This document shows, piece after piece, positions 24,258-32,330 of a DNA stretch of 64,000 nt; position 1 is the stretch's first letter; each line of letters opens with the position of its first letter. The translations under genes were made by a program, and so were the position numbers. The stretch spans positions 1 to 64,000 of the forward strand of contig JAYPEI010000005.1 of NCBI GenBank assembly GCA_038125665.1. Reading direction: 5' to 3'. Source of the stretch: CAILUG01 sp038125665. GTDB lineage: Bacteria; Pseudomonadota; Gammaproteobacteria; Pseudomonadales; Pseudohongiellaceae. The notes under the pieces were generated by a model. That model was given only the letters and a program-made list of their open reading frames with translations, was not told where the DNA came from and made no database searches.

Positions 24258-25931
24258 TCACGACACTTGCGACAGTAATTCGGTTGCATGAGCTAGGCTC
24301 TTAATACTATTCTCATCGCCGCCTAACATACGAGCCACCTCTGAAACCCGTTCTTTCTTGTTCAGAAGCACTAGACTGGTCTCTGTCGATTCGTTTGTAA
24401 CATGTTTGCTCACCAGTAAATGTTGATGTGATTGTGCGGCTACTTGTGCTTGATGGGTTACGCAAAGGACTTGCCCGCGAGTTCCCAAACCACGTAGCAG
24501 TTCTCCCACAACTTTGGCCGTGGCTCCACCAATACCAACATCTACTTCATCAAACACCAGTGTTGGTATAGACATATTTTGAGCTATCACTACTTGAATC
24601 GCCAGACTCACTCGGGATAATTCGCCCCCGGAAGCTATTTTCACCAGAGGCTTTGGTTCTTGCCCAGGATTGGTACTAATAAGCAGTTCTATCTGTTCGA
24701 AGCCTTGTGGGTGGATTTCCTCTGCTTTATGGGCATGATAGGCTAGGCTTAACTTCGCGCTCGCCATACCCAAGCGATATAGTTCCTGATTGACTGCTTT
24801 TTCTAGTTTGTCTCCGGCTTTTTTTCGTGCCCTTGAGAGTTGACATGCGGCATCACTATATTCTGTGAAGATCTTATCTAATTCAGCTTGAATTTCTCCT
24901 GAACGTTCATCTATTTTACTTAATGTGGTAAGTTCAGCCTCAAGGCTAAGTAGATATTCTGGCAGGCTTTCTTCCACTCTCCTGTGCTTGCGTGCTGCGG
25001 AGTGAAGTGCTCCCAAGCGGTTATCTACATCCTGTAGGCGCTCAGGGTTTAATTCAACTTGTCCAGCTGCCCGATCCAGATTACGCGAGGCTTCTTCAAC
25101 CTGAATCTTGGCACTTTCTAATAGCCCAATTGTTTCCTCCAATAGTGGAGTGCGATGTGGTATGTCTTGCAGTAGTGCTACTGTTCTGCTAAGACCCTGT
25201 TCTAAATTAAAATTTTCATTTTCACTACAGATTGATGCCACTGCCTGTAAAGTTGAAAGGATAGATTCAGCATGGGTAAGTCGTTGATGTTCGGCCTCCA
25301 ATTCTGCGAACTCTCCTTTTTTCGGATTTAATTCTTGCAGCTCTTGAACTTGGTAAGTGAGCAGTTCTTGCTGGGCACGTAACTCTAAGCCGGTTTGTTG
25401 CAGAGATTCTAGGGTATCAAGTAGTTTTCGGTGCTGTTGTGCCAAAGTTCTCACTTTTAGAGCTTGAGTTTCCAGTTGCCCAAAAGTATCTACTAAGAGT
25501 TGGTGTGTGCTGGTTTTTAATAAAGACTGATGTTCATGTTGGCTATGTATGTCTATCAGTAATCCTCCTAATTGACTCAGTTGAGTCAAGGTACAAGGCT
25601 GCCCGTTGATCCATGCGCGTGAACGACCATCACGGCTCAATACTCGACGCAGTAAGCAAGTATTATCCTCAACGGCTATTTCCTGTTCCGCCAACCAGGC
25701 TAATGCTTGAGCTTGCTGGGTTAACAAAAAGGTAGCAGTAATATCCGCCCTATCACAGTCCTGGCGAATTACCCCCATATCAGCTCGATCACCTAGTGTT
25801 AGCCCCAAGGCATCAAGTAAAATCGACTTACCAGCCCCAGTTTCACCCGTGATAGCTGTCATTCCGGAACCAAACTCCAGTTCTAAAGCACTAACAAGTG
25901 CAAAATTTTGTATGGCCAGATGAGTAAGCAT
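24258..25931 (-). CDS. recN: DNA repair protein RecN
   Basis: The 557-residue SMC-like ATPase acts in double-strand break repair. Walker A is GETGAGKS near residue 30, a long coiled coil occupies roughly residues 150-370, and the C-terminal half has the signature ASGGELSRVSLAIQ and the Walker B region PTLVFDEVDVGIGG. Length is normal. In E. coli the gene is strongly SOS-regulated; I see no convincing LexA box upstream here. It is divergent from grpE, as often found. Confidence 0.97.
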   Translation of the reverse strand: MLTHLAIQNFALVSALELEFGSGMTAITGETGAGKSILLDALGLTLGDRADMGVIRQDCDRADITATFLLTQQAQALAWLAEQEIAVEDNTCLLRRVLSRDGRSRAWINGQPCTLTQLSQLGGLLIDIHSQHEHQSLLKTSTHQLLVDTFGQLETQALKVRTLAQQHRKLLDTLESLQQTGLELRAQQELLTYQVQELQELNPKKGEFAELEAEHQRLTHAESILSTLQAVASICSENENFNLEQGLSRTVALLQDIPHRTPLLEETIGLLESAKIQVEEASRNLDRAAGQVELNPERLQDVDNRLGALHSAARKHRRVEESLPEYLLSLEAELTTLSKIDERSGEIQAELDKIFTEYSDAACQLSRARKKAGDKLEKAVNQELYRLGMASAKLSLAYHAHKAEEIHPQGFEQIELLISTNPGQEPKPLVKIASGGELSRVSLAIQVVIAQNMSIPTLVFDEVDVGIGGATAKVVGELLRGLGTRGQVLCVTHQAQVAAQSHQHLLVSKHVTNESTETSLVLLNKKERVSEVARMLGGDENSIKSLAHATELLSQVS

Positions 25932-26086
25932 ATTTGGGTTGTGATTCCCTCGGCTGAAAGTACATAAAAGACAGTAAAAATCTTGACCTGCCTTGATTTT
26001 CTCACATTCTAGTACGAAGCCGCTTAGTGTGGCAGTACTGATTTATCATGAATTAAGTTGTTTATTACAGGCAAGCAAGTTTTAGT

Positions 26087-26115
26087 CTTGAAAAGTGATT
26101 TAAGTGTCCCCATAT
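26087..26115 (+). promoter_or_regulatory. Sigma-32-type heat-shock promoter of grpE
   Basis: CTTGAAA (26087-26093) and CCCCATAT (26108-26115) are separated by 14 bp. Both match the sigma-32 consensus almost perfectly, and the promoter lies about 40 bp before grpE. It should drive grpE and read on into dnaK. Confidence 0.9.
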
Positions 26116-26155
26116 CGACTTCATGCTACCCACAGATATATTTAGGAGATACTAA

Positions 26156-26716
26156 ATGAGCGATGAAGGACAGCAAAATCCAGCGTCGGATGCATGTGAA
26201 GATAACGTCTCCCAGGAAAATACGGGCGAGACAATACCAGTAGATGAGCTAAACGATCGTATCCAAGAAGCCATTAGTACTGCTCTAGCAGAACAGAAAG
26301 ATAGTGTTCTACGAGCTCATGCAGAGGTACAAAACATACGTCGCCGCGCTGAGCAGGATGTTGAAAAAGCTCATAAATTTGCCCTTGAACGCTTTAGTAA
26401 AGAGCTACTGACGGTAGTAGATAATCTGGAGCGAGCCCTTGATTCTGTGCCTACTGAACAGAATGATCAAGTCAAAGCTTTTTGCGAAGGGGTCGAGCTG
26501 ACACACAAAGGGTTGGTGGAAGTCCTGGGTCGTTTCAATGTTATGCCCATAGATCCAGTGGGTACCCCTTTCGATCCTGAACAGCACCAGGCTGTGACCA
26601 CTGTACCGAACTCGGAAGTGGAGGCCAATACCGTACTGGAAGTAATGCAGAAAGGCTATAGCCTAAATGATCGAGTTATTCGCCCCGCTATGGTGGTGGT
26701 AAGCAAAAATCCTTAA
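26156..26716 (+). CDS. grpE: Nucleotide exchange factor GrpE
   Basis: The 186-residue co-chaperone releases ADP from DnaK. The long N-terminal coiled coil (residues 40-100) carries the family pattern RAHAEVQNIRRRAEQDVEKA, and the C-terminal beta domain has FDPEQHQAV and VLEVMQKGYSLNDRVIRPAMV. AGGAG lies 8 nt before ATG 26156. It is the first gene of the grpE-dnaK heat-shock unit. Confidence 0.97.
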   Translation: MSDEGQQNPASDACEDNVSQENTGETIPVDELNDRIQEAISTALAEQKDSVLRAHAEVQNIRRRAEQDVEKAHKFALERFSKELLTVVDNLERALDSVPTEQNDQVKAFCEGVELTHKGLVEVLGRFNVMPIDPVGTPFDPEQHQAVTTVPNSEVEANTVLEVMQKGYSLNDRVIRPAMVVVSKNP

Positions 26717-26723
26717 TTACAGA

Positions 26724-26751
26724 CTTGAACTTTGTCAGATAGGCTCCATAT
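26724..26751 (+). promoter_or_regulatory. Second sigma-32-like promoter before dnaK
   Basis: CTTGAAC (26724-26730) and CTCCATAT (26744-26751) are 13 bp apart, each one base off the heat-shock consensus. It lies in the 70-bp grpE-dnaK gap and would let dnaK be induced independently. Confidence 0.55.
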
Positions 26752-26786
26752 AGCTGGCAAGCGAGCATATTACCGGAGAGAAACAA

Positions 26787-28721
26787 ATGGGCAAGATCAT
26801 AGGAATCGACCTTGGTACTACTAACTCCTGCGTGGCAGTGATGGAAGGTGGTAAAGCGAAAGTTATTGAGAATGCAGAGGGTCATCGTACGACCCCCTCA
26901 ATTGTTGCTTACAGTGAAGAGAACGAAATTCTTGTTGGGCAGTCTGCTAAACGCCAAGCCGTAACTAACCCTGTGAATACATTGTTTGCAGTAAAACGTT
27001 TAATTGGTCGCCAGTTCAATGATGAGGTTGTGCAAAAAGACATCGCTATGGTGCCTTACAAAATAGCCAAGGCTGATAACGGCGATGCATGGGTTGAAGT
27101 GCGCGGTGAAAAAATGGCGCCACCACAAATTTCAGCGCAAGTGCTAAAAAAGATGAAGAAAACAGCAGAAGATTATCTGGGTGAGTCAGTGACTGCTGCG
27201 GTTGTTACTGTGCCCGCCTATTTCAACGATGCTCAGCGTCAAGCAACCAAAGATGCAGGAAAGATTGCCGGCCTTGAGGTAAAGCGTATCATAAATGAAC
27301 CTACAGCGGCTGCTCTCGCATTTGGGTTGGACAAGAGTTCTGGCGATACGACAATCGCTGTTTACGATCTCGGTGGTGGTACTTTTGATATTTCAATTAT
27401 CGAAATTGCAGAAACCGATGGTGAGCATAGCTTTGAAGTGCTTTCCACTAATGGGGATACATTCCTAGGTGGAGAAGATTTCGACTTGCGTCTTATTGAA
27501 TTTTTAGCCGATGACTTCAAAAAGACTAATGGCATCGACTTACACAGCGATCCTTTAGCATTGCAGCGTCTTAAAGAAGCGGCTGAGAAAGCAAAAATCG
27601 AACTATCTTCTGCTCAACAGACAGAAGTCAATTTACCGTATATTACTGCCGATGCTACAGGGCCAAAACATTTAGTTGTAAAACTAACTCGCTCTAAACT
27701 TGAGTCTTTGGTTGAAGACCTCGTTGATCGTACAATTGAGCCTCTAAAAGTTGCGCTAAAAGATGCAGGCCTTTCTGTCTCTGATATTAATGATGTCATT
27801 TTGGTAGGTGGCCAGACTCGTATGCCACTAGTTCAGAAAAAAGTGGCGGAATATTTTGGTAAGGAAGCTCGTAAAGATATTAACCCAGACGAAGCTGTTG
27901 CTATCGGTGCCGCAGTACAGGGTGCAGTGCTGGCTGGAGAAGTGACAGACGTACTTCTCCTAGACGTGACTCCACTCTCATTAGGTATAGAAACTCTAGG
28001 TGGTGTAGCTACGACGTTAATCGAGAAAAACACAACTATTCCTTGCAATAAGAAGCAAACTTTTTCTACTGCAGAAGATAATCAGGGTGCAGTTACTATT
28101 CATGTTGTGCAAGGTGAACGTAAGCGTGCTGCTGATAACAAATCGCTAGGTCGCTTTGATTTAAGTGATATTCCTCCAGCGCCACGAGGTGTGCCACAAA
28201 TTGAGGTTAGCTTCGACCTAAATGCTGATGGTATTTTAAATGTAAGTGCGAAAGATGTTGCTACTGGTAAACAGCAAAGCATTGTCATTAAAGCCTCAAG
28301 TGGTTTATCAGAAGATGAAATTGAAAAGATGAAATCAGATGCGGAGTCCCACGCAGCTGAGGATAAGAAGTTTGAGGAACTTGTTGCTGTGCGTAATCAA
28401 GCTGATGGTTTAATCCATGCAACGCGTAAGTCTGTGAAAGATAATGCCGATAAACTACAGGGTGATGAAGGCGATAAGATCGAGGAGGCTTGTAAGTCAC
28501 TGGAAGAGTCGATCAAAGGGGATGATCTAGAGAAAATCAAATCATTGACTGAAGAGCTAACAAAAATATCTACTCCATTCGCGCAGCGCATGTATGAAGA
28601 TGTACAAAAGCAGGATGGCTCTGAAGCCACTGATGCAGGTTCTGGTCAAAGTGGTAAGGATGCGGATGATGCTGTTGATGCTGAATTCGAGGAAGTTAAA
28701 GACGATAACAAGCAGGGTTAA
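26787..28721 (+). CDS. dnaK: Molecular chaperone DnaK (Hsp70)
   Basis: The 644-residue ATP-dependent chaperone folds and protects proteins with DnaJ and GrpE. The N-terminal ATPase domain begins GIDLGTTNSCVAVMEGG and contains NEPTAAALAFGLD and YDLGGGTFDISI. The linker DVLLLDVTPLSLGIETLGG leads to the substrate-binding domain and helical lid. The C-terminus is acidic (AEFEEVKDD), as usual. GGAG precedes ATG 26787. It is followed by a strong terminator before dnaJ. Confidence 0.99.
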   Translation: MGKIIGIDLGTTNSCVAVMEGGKAKVIENAEGHRTTPSIVAYSEENEILVGQSAKRQAVTNPVNTLFAVKRLIGRQFNDEVVQKDIAMVPYKIAKADNGDAWVEVRGEKMAPPQISAQVLKKMKKTAEDYLGESVTAAVVTVPAYFNDAQRQATKDAGKIAGLEVKRIINEPTAAALAFGLDKSSGDTTIAVYDLGGGTFDISIIEIAETDGEHSFEVLSTNGDTFLGGEDFDLRLIEFLADDFKKTNGIDLHSDPLALQRLKEAAEKAKIELSSAQQTEVNLPYITADATGPKHLVVKLTRSKLESLVEDLVDRTIEPLKVALKDAGLSVSDINDVILVGGQTRMPLVQKKVAEYFGKEARKDINPDEAVAIGAAVQGAVLAGEVTDVLLLDVTPLSLGIETLGGVATTLIEKNTTIPCNKKQTFSTAEDNQGAVTIHVVQGERKRAADNKSLGRFDLSDIPPAPRGVPQIEVSFDLNADGILNVSAKDVATGKQQSIVIKASSGLSEDEIEKMKSDAESHAAEDKKFEELVAVRNQADGLIHATRKSVKDNADKLQGDEGDKIEEACKSLEESIKGDDLEKIKSLTEELTKISTPFAQRMYEDVQKQDGSEATDAGSGQSGKDADDAVDAEFEEVKDDNKQG

Positions 28722-28749
28722 TTACTGCTCTGTGAACGAGGAAAAACAC

Positions 28750-28782
28750 AACTGGCAGAGCTAAGGCTCTGCCAGTTTTTTT
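28750..28782 (+). terminator. Rho-independent terminator between dnaK and dnaJ
   Basis: AACTGGCAGAGC (28750-28761) pairs perfectly with GCTCTGCCAGTT (28766-28777) around a TAAG loop, followed by a run of T. Only 19 bp separate it from the dnaJ start, so it probably lowers dnaJ expression relative to dnaK. Confidence 0.92.
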
Positions 28783-28801
28783 GCATTTTAATGAGAGCGT
28801 G

Positions 28802-29923
28802 ATGGCTAAACGAGATTATTACGAAGTCTTGGGTGTAGAGCGTGGTGCCAGCGAACAGGAGCTGAAAAAAGCTTACAGGCGCGTTGCAATGAAACATCAC
28901 CCTGACCGCAACCCTGGTAATGCCGAGGCAGAAGCGAAGTTCAAAGAAGCCAATGAGGCGTATGAGGTGCTATCTGATGATCAGAAGCGGGCTGCTTATG
29001 ATCAGTACGGTCATGATGGTGTCAACGCTGCTGGCATGGGAGCCGGTGGTGCCCACGGTTTCAGTGATATTTTCGGTGATATTTTCGGTGATATCTTTGG
29101 TGGTGGTGGCGGCGCACGTCGTTCGCATGTACAAAGGGGCGCCGATCTAAGTTATACGCTTGACCTTTCGCTAGAAGATGCTGTCAAGGGGACCACTGTC
29201 AAAATTCGTATTCCAACCCGTGTTAGTTGTGAACCTTGTAATGGAAGTGGAGCACGCAAAGGCTCCTCCCCTCAAAGCTGTTCTGCATGTAATGGCGCCG
29301 GGCAAGTGCGTATGCGTCAAGGACCTTTTCAGGTTCAGCAGACTTGTCCACGTTGTCGGGGCACTGGTAAGACTATCAAAGATCCTTGTGACCGCTGCCA
29401 TGGAGCTGGTGTTATTCAGGACCAGAAAACATTATCAGTGAAAGTACCTGCTGGAGTAGATACAGGAGATCGCATACGTCTTTCCGGTGAAGGGGAAGCT
29501 GGGTTACATGGTGGGCCTGCGGGCGACCTTTATGTACAGGTACGTGTAAAAGACCATCCGATCTTTGTGCGAGACGGTGCTAATTTACTTTGTGAAGTAC
29601 CTATTGGTTTTTATGATGCTGCATTGGGTGGGGAATTGGAAGTTCCCACTCTTGATGGTCGCGTAAAGCTAAAAATTCCATCAGAAACACAGACGGGAAA
29701 AATGTTTCGCCTACGTGAAAAGGGGGTAAAACCTGTTCGTGGTGGCTCTGCTGGAGACCTTTTATGTAAAGTGGTGATAGAGACGCCCGTCAATCTCACC
29801 AAGCGTCAAAAAGAGTTACTGGAAGAGTTTAGGGATATTGCAGAAAATCATGGAAAGCAGAATCCTCGCAAGTCTTCTTGGTTCGATGGCGTTAGGGATT
29901 TCGTAGATTCGCTTAAGTCGTGA
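28802..29923 (+). CDS. dnaJ: Co-chaperone DnaJ (Hsp40)
   Basis: The protein of about 373 residues delivers substrates to DnaK and stimulates its ATPase. It has the J domain with HPD (KHHPDRNPG), a Gly/Phe-rich region with three GDIF-type repeats, and four zinc-finger motifs of CxxCxGxG form (CEPCNGSG, CSACNGAG, CPRCRGTG, CDRCHGAG). The C-terminal substrate domain is complete. ATG 28802 starts MAKRDYYEVLG, as in relatives; the longer frame from 28781 overlaps the terminator and is rejected. Confidence 0.98.
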   Translation: MAKRDYYEVLGVERGASEQELKKAYRRVAMKHHPDRNPGNAEAEAKFKEANEAYEVLSDDQKRAAYDQYGHDGVNAAGMGAGGAHGFSDIFGDIFGDIFGGGGGARRSHVQRGADLSYTLDLSLEDAVKGTTVKIRIPTRVSCEPCNGSGARKGSSPQSCSACNGAGQVRMRQGPFQVQQTCPRCRGTGKTIKDPCDRCHGAGVIQDQKTLSVKVPAGVDTGDRIRLSGEGEAGLHGGPAGDLYVQVRVKDHPIFVRDGANLLCEVPIGFYDAALGGELEVPTLDGRVKLKIPSETQTGKMFRLREKGVKPVRGGSAGDLLCKVVIETPVNLTKRQKELLEEFRDIAENHGKQNPRKSSWFDGVRDFVDSLKS

Positions 29924-30049
29924 ATTTTCTCCAAAAAACTCTCAATAAAGTCTTTTAGTCTGAACTACCTCTATCTTGATGACAGCAGGGGCATAAAACG
30001 CTATAAAGACGCTAATAATAAGAAATATGTTTCATAGTTGGAAAAACTT

Positions 30050-30862
30050 ATGCAAAGAGTTGCCATAGCTGGAGCCACTGGGCGCATGGGACGCACCTTG
30101 GTTGAAGCCATTTACTCTCATCCTGAGTTAATGCTAGGAGCAGCTTCCGCATTACCAGGAGACCCTGGACTTGGACAAGACCTTGGTGGGCTTTGTGGTC
30201 TTCCAGAGCAGAAGGTCCTTTTGTGTGCTGATTTATCCCAAGAGTTAGAGAATTTCGAAGTCTTAATAGACTTCACATCTCCCGAGGCCAGTGTTCAACA
30301 TGCAGCGTTGTGTGCAAAGTATGGAAAAAAGCTTGTTGTTGGCACCACGGGTCTGAATGCTGAGCAGAGGCTTCACTTGAGTAAAACAGGTGAAAAAACC
30401 GCCATAGTTTTTGCGCCTAACATGAGTGTTGGTGTTAACCTGTGTTTTAAACTCATTGAGCTTGCAGCTAAAGTGCTTGGTGATGAAGTTGATATTGAAA
30501 TTATTGAAGCCCACCACAGGCATAAAAAAGACTCCCCTTCAGGTACTGCCTTAGGAATGGGTGAAGTGGTGGCAAAAACTTTGGGTAGAGATTTGTCTGA
30601 ATGCGCTATTTATGGCCGTGAAGGCATTACAGGTGAGCGCGAACATCCTACTATTGGGTTTGCTACTGTGAGAGGTGGAGACATAATAGGAGACCATACG
30701 GTGTTATTTGCTGGTGATGGGGAGCGCTTGGAGATTACACATAGGGCCAGTTCTCGTCTGAATTTTGCGAAAGGTGCGCTTCGTGCTGCAAGTTGGTTAC
30801 AAGATTACTCTCGAGGATTCTTTAACATGCAAGATGTATTAGGATTAAATGAGAAAAAATAA
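30050..30862 (+). CDS. dapB: 4-hydroxy-tetrahydrodipicolinate reductase DapB
   Basis: The 270-residue enzyme carries out the NAD(P)H-dependent reduction step in lysine and diaminopimelate synthesis. The nucleotide-binding loop is VAIAGATGRMG, followed by VGTTGLN and the active-site motif EAHHRHKKDSPSGTAL. ATG 30050 with GGA upstream is used rather than TTG 30038. It lies between dnaJ and carA, the standard order in many gammaproteobacteria, and ends at a terminator. Confidence 0.97.
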   Translation: MQRVAIAGATGRMGRTLVEAIYSHPELMLGAASALPGDPGLGQDLGGLCGLPEQKVLLCADLSQELENFEVLIDFTSPEASVQHAALCAKYGKKLVVGTTGLNAEQRLHLSKTGEKTAIVFAPNMSVGVNLCFKLIELAAKVLGDEVDIEIIEAHHRHKKDSPSGTALGMGEVVAKTLGRDLSECAIYGREGITGEREHPTIGFATVRGGDIIGDHTVLFAGDGERLEITHRASSRLNFAKGALRAASWLQDYSRGFFNMQDVLGLNEKK

Positions 30863-30958
30863 AAAAAATCTTTACTTGACCACCAACTTTTGCATAAACT
30901 TAGTCTTCAGTTAAGCAGAAATTGAGACGCAACTGTGAGCTGAAAGAATTCATAAAAA

Positions 30959-30994
30959 AGCGGAAAAGACATCAGTCTCTTCCGCTTTTTTTTT
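30959..30994. terminator. Rho-independent terminator between dapB and carA
   Basis: AGCGGAAAAGAC and GTCTCTTCCGCT form a 12-bp stem with one mismatch around an ATCA loop, followed by nine T. A-runs upstream suggest it can act in both directions. It separates dapB from the carAB operon. Confidence 0.88.
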
Positions 30995-31145
30995 AAACTC
31001 TACTCTTCTCTCTATCTCAATTATCACTGATTCTATAAACCTGTTGATAAAAGTACTATCCTCTGAACACGCTCCTTAGAGCGCTAATTGCAGAGACACT
31101 TTCATGCAACCTAAAAACAGCATCCTGAAAGCTGAGGAGAAGATC

Positions 31146-32315
31146 TTGACCAAACAAGTTACGCATCAAGCAATTTTGGTACTCGCTGATGGATCTTTTT
31201 TTGTGGGCAATGCAATAGGAGCAGAAGGACAAACCGTGGGTGAGGTCGTATTTAACACCGCCATGACTGGATATCAGGAAATCCTGACGGACCCCTCCTA
31301 TGCTAACCAGATTGTAACCCTGACCTATCCTCACATTGGTAATACTGGAACAAATACAGAAGATAACGAATCTAATAAAGCTTGGGCTTCAGGACTGGTA
31401 ATAAGAGATTTACCTCTGATGACAAGTAATTTTCGCAGTGAAGTGACTTTACAAGACTGGCTGTGCGAACGCAAAGTGGTAGCTATCGCAGATATAGATA
31501 CTCGCCGACTTACACGCCTATTGCGAGACAGAGGTGCTCAAAGTGGCTGTCTGCTCGCTGGTCCAGAGGTCGCTGCGGACTTAGAAACTGCAAAAGTTAA
31601 AGCACTAGCAGCAGCGAAAGCTTTCCCTGGACTGAAAGGAATGGATCTTGCGAAGGAAGTCACTTGTGCCGAACAACACGAATGGGTGGAGGGTAGTTGG
31701 CAACTGTGTGTGGGTCATCCTCAGGTAAAGGGAGGGAAGTATCATGTGGTTGCTTACGATTTCGGAGCTAAAAACAATATTTTTCGTATGTTAAAAGATC
31801 GTGACTGTCGCCTCACTGTTGTTCCTGCAAAAACACCCGCTGACAGTGTGTTGGCTATGAAACCTGACGGCATCTTTCTCTCCAATGGGCCTGGTGATCC
31901 TGAGCCATGCACCTATGCTATTGACGCAGTTAAAACTTTCCTTGAGAAACGGTTACCTATTTTTGGTATCTGCTTAGGCCATCAACTTCTTGCTCTTGCT
32001 TGTGGCGCTAAAACAATAAAAATGACTCTTGGTCATCACGGTGCTAACCATCCTGTGCAGCAACTTTCTTCTGGCAAGGTGGCAATTACTAGCCAAAATC
32101 ACGGGTTCGCGGTTGATGAGGCATCCTTGCCCTCTAATCTGCAGGCAACATATAGATCACTATTTGACAGCACTCTCCAAGGGATCGCCCACTTAGAAGC
32201 TCCAGCGATAGGTTTTCAGGGACATCCTGAGGCAAGTCCTGGACCTCATGATATTGCCCCAGTTTTTGACCACTTTGTCAAATTGATGAAACAGCACCAA
32301 TCTAAAGCCCACTAA
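31146..32315 (+). CDS. carA: Carbamoyl-phosphate synthase small subunit
   Basis: This subunit hydrolyses glutamine and passes ammonia to CarB for arginine and pyrimidine synthesis. The N-terminal domain has the family stretch VGEVVFNTAMTGYQEILTDP. The class I amidotransferase domain has the nucleophile Cys in FGICLGHQLLALA and the His-Glu pair in GHPEAS. I prefer TTG 31146, which has GAGGAG at good spacing and starts level with E. coli CarA; ATG 31104 in the same frame is the alternative, adding 14 residues. It is followed by carB with a 15-bp gap. Confidence 0.96.
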   Translation: MTKQVTHQAILVLADGSFFVGNAIGAEGQTVGEVVFNTAMTGYQEILTDPSYANQIVTLTYPHIGNTGTNTEDNESNKAWASGLVIRDLPLMTSNFRSEVTLQDWLCERKVVAIADIDTRRLTRLLRDRGAQSGCLLAGPEVAADLETAKVKALAAAKAFPGLKGMDLAKEVTCAEQHEWVEGSWQLCVGHPQVKGGKYHVVAYDFGAKNNIFRMLKDRDCRLTVVPAKTPADSVLAMKPDGIFLSNGPGDPEPCTYAIDAVKTFLEKRLPIFGICLGHQLLALACGAKTIKMTLGHHGANHPVQQLSSGKVAITSQNHGFAVDEASLPSNLQATYRSLFDSTLQGIAHLEAPAIGFQGHPEASPGPHDIAPVFDHFVKLMKQHQSKAH

Positions 32316-32330
32316 GCTCAGGAATTCTAC

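Noticed and set aside
25950..25980. LexA box before recN
   Set aside because: Only one half (ACAGTA) matches; the other half does not.
29060..29115. Tandem repeat coding GDIFGDIF in dnaJ
   Set aside because: This is the normal Gly/Phe-rich region of DnaJ, not an independent repeat element.
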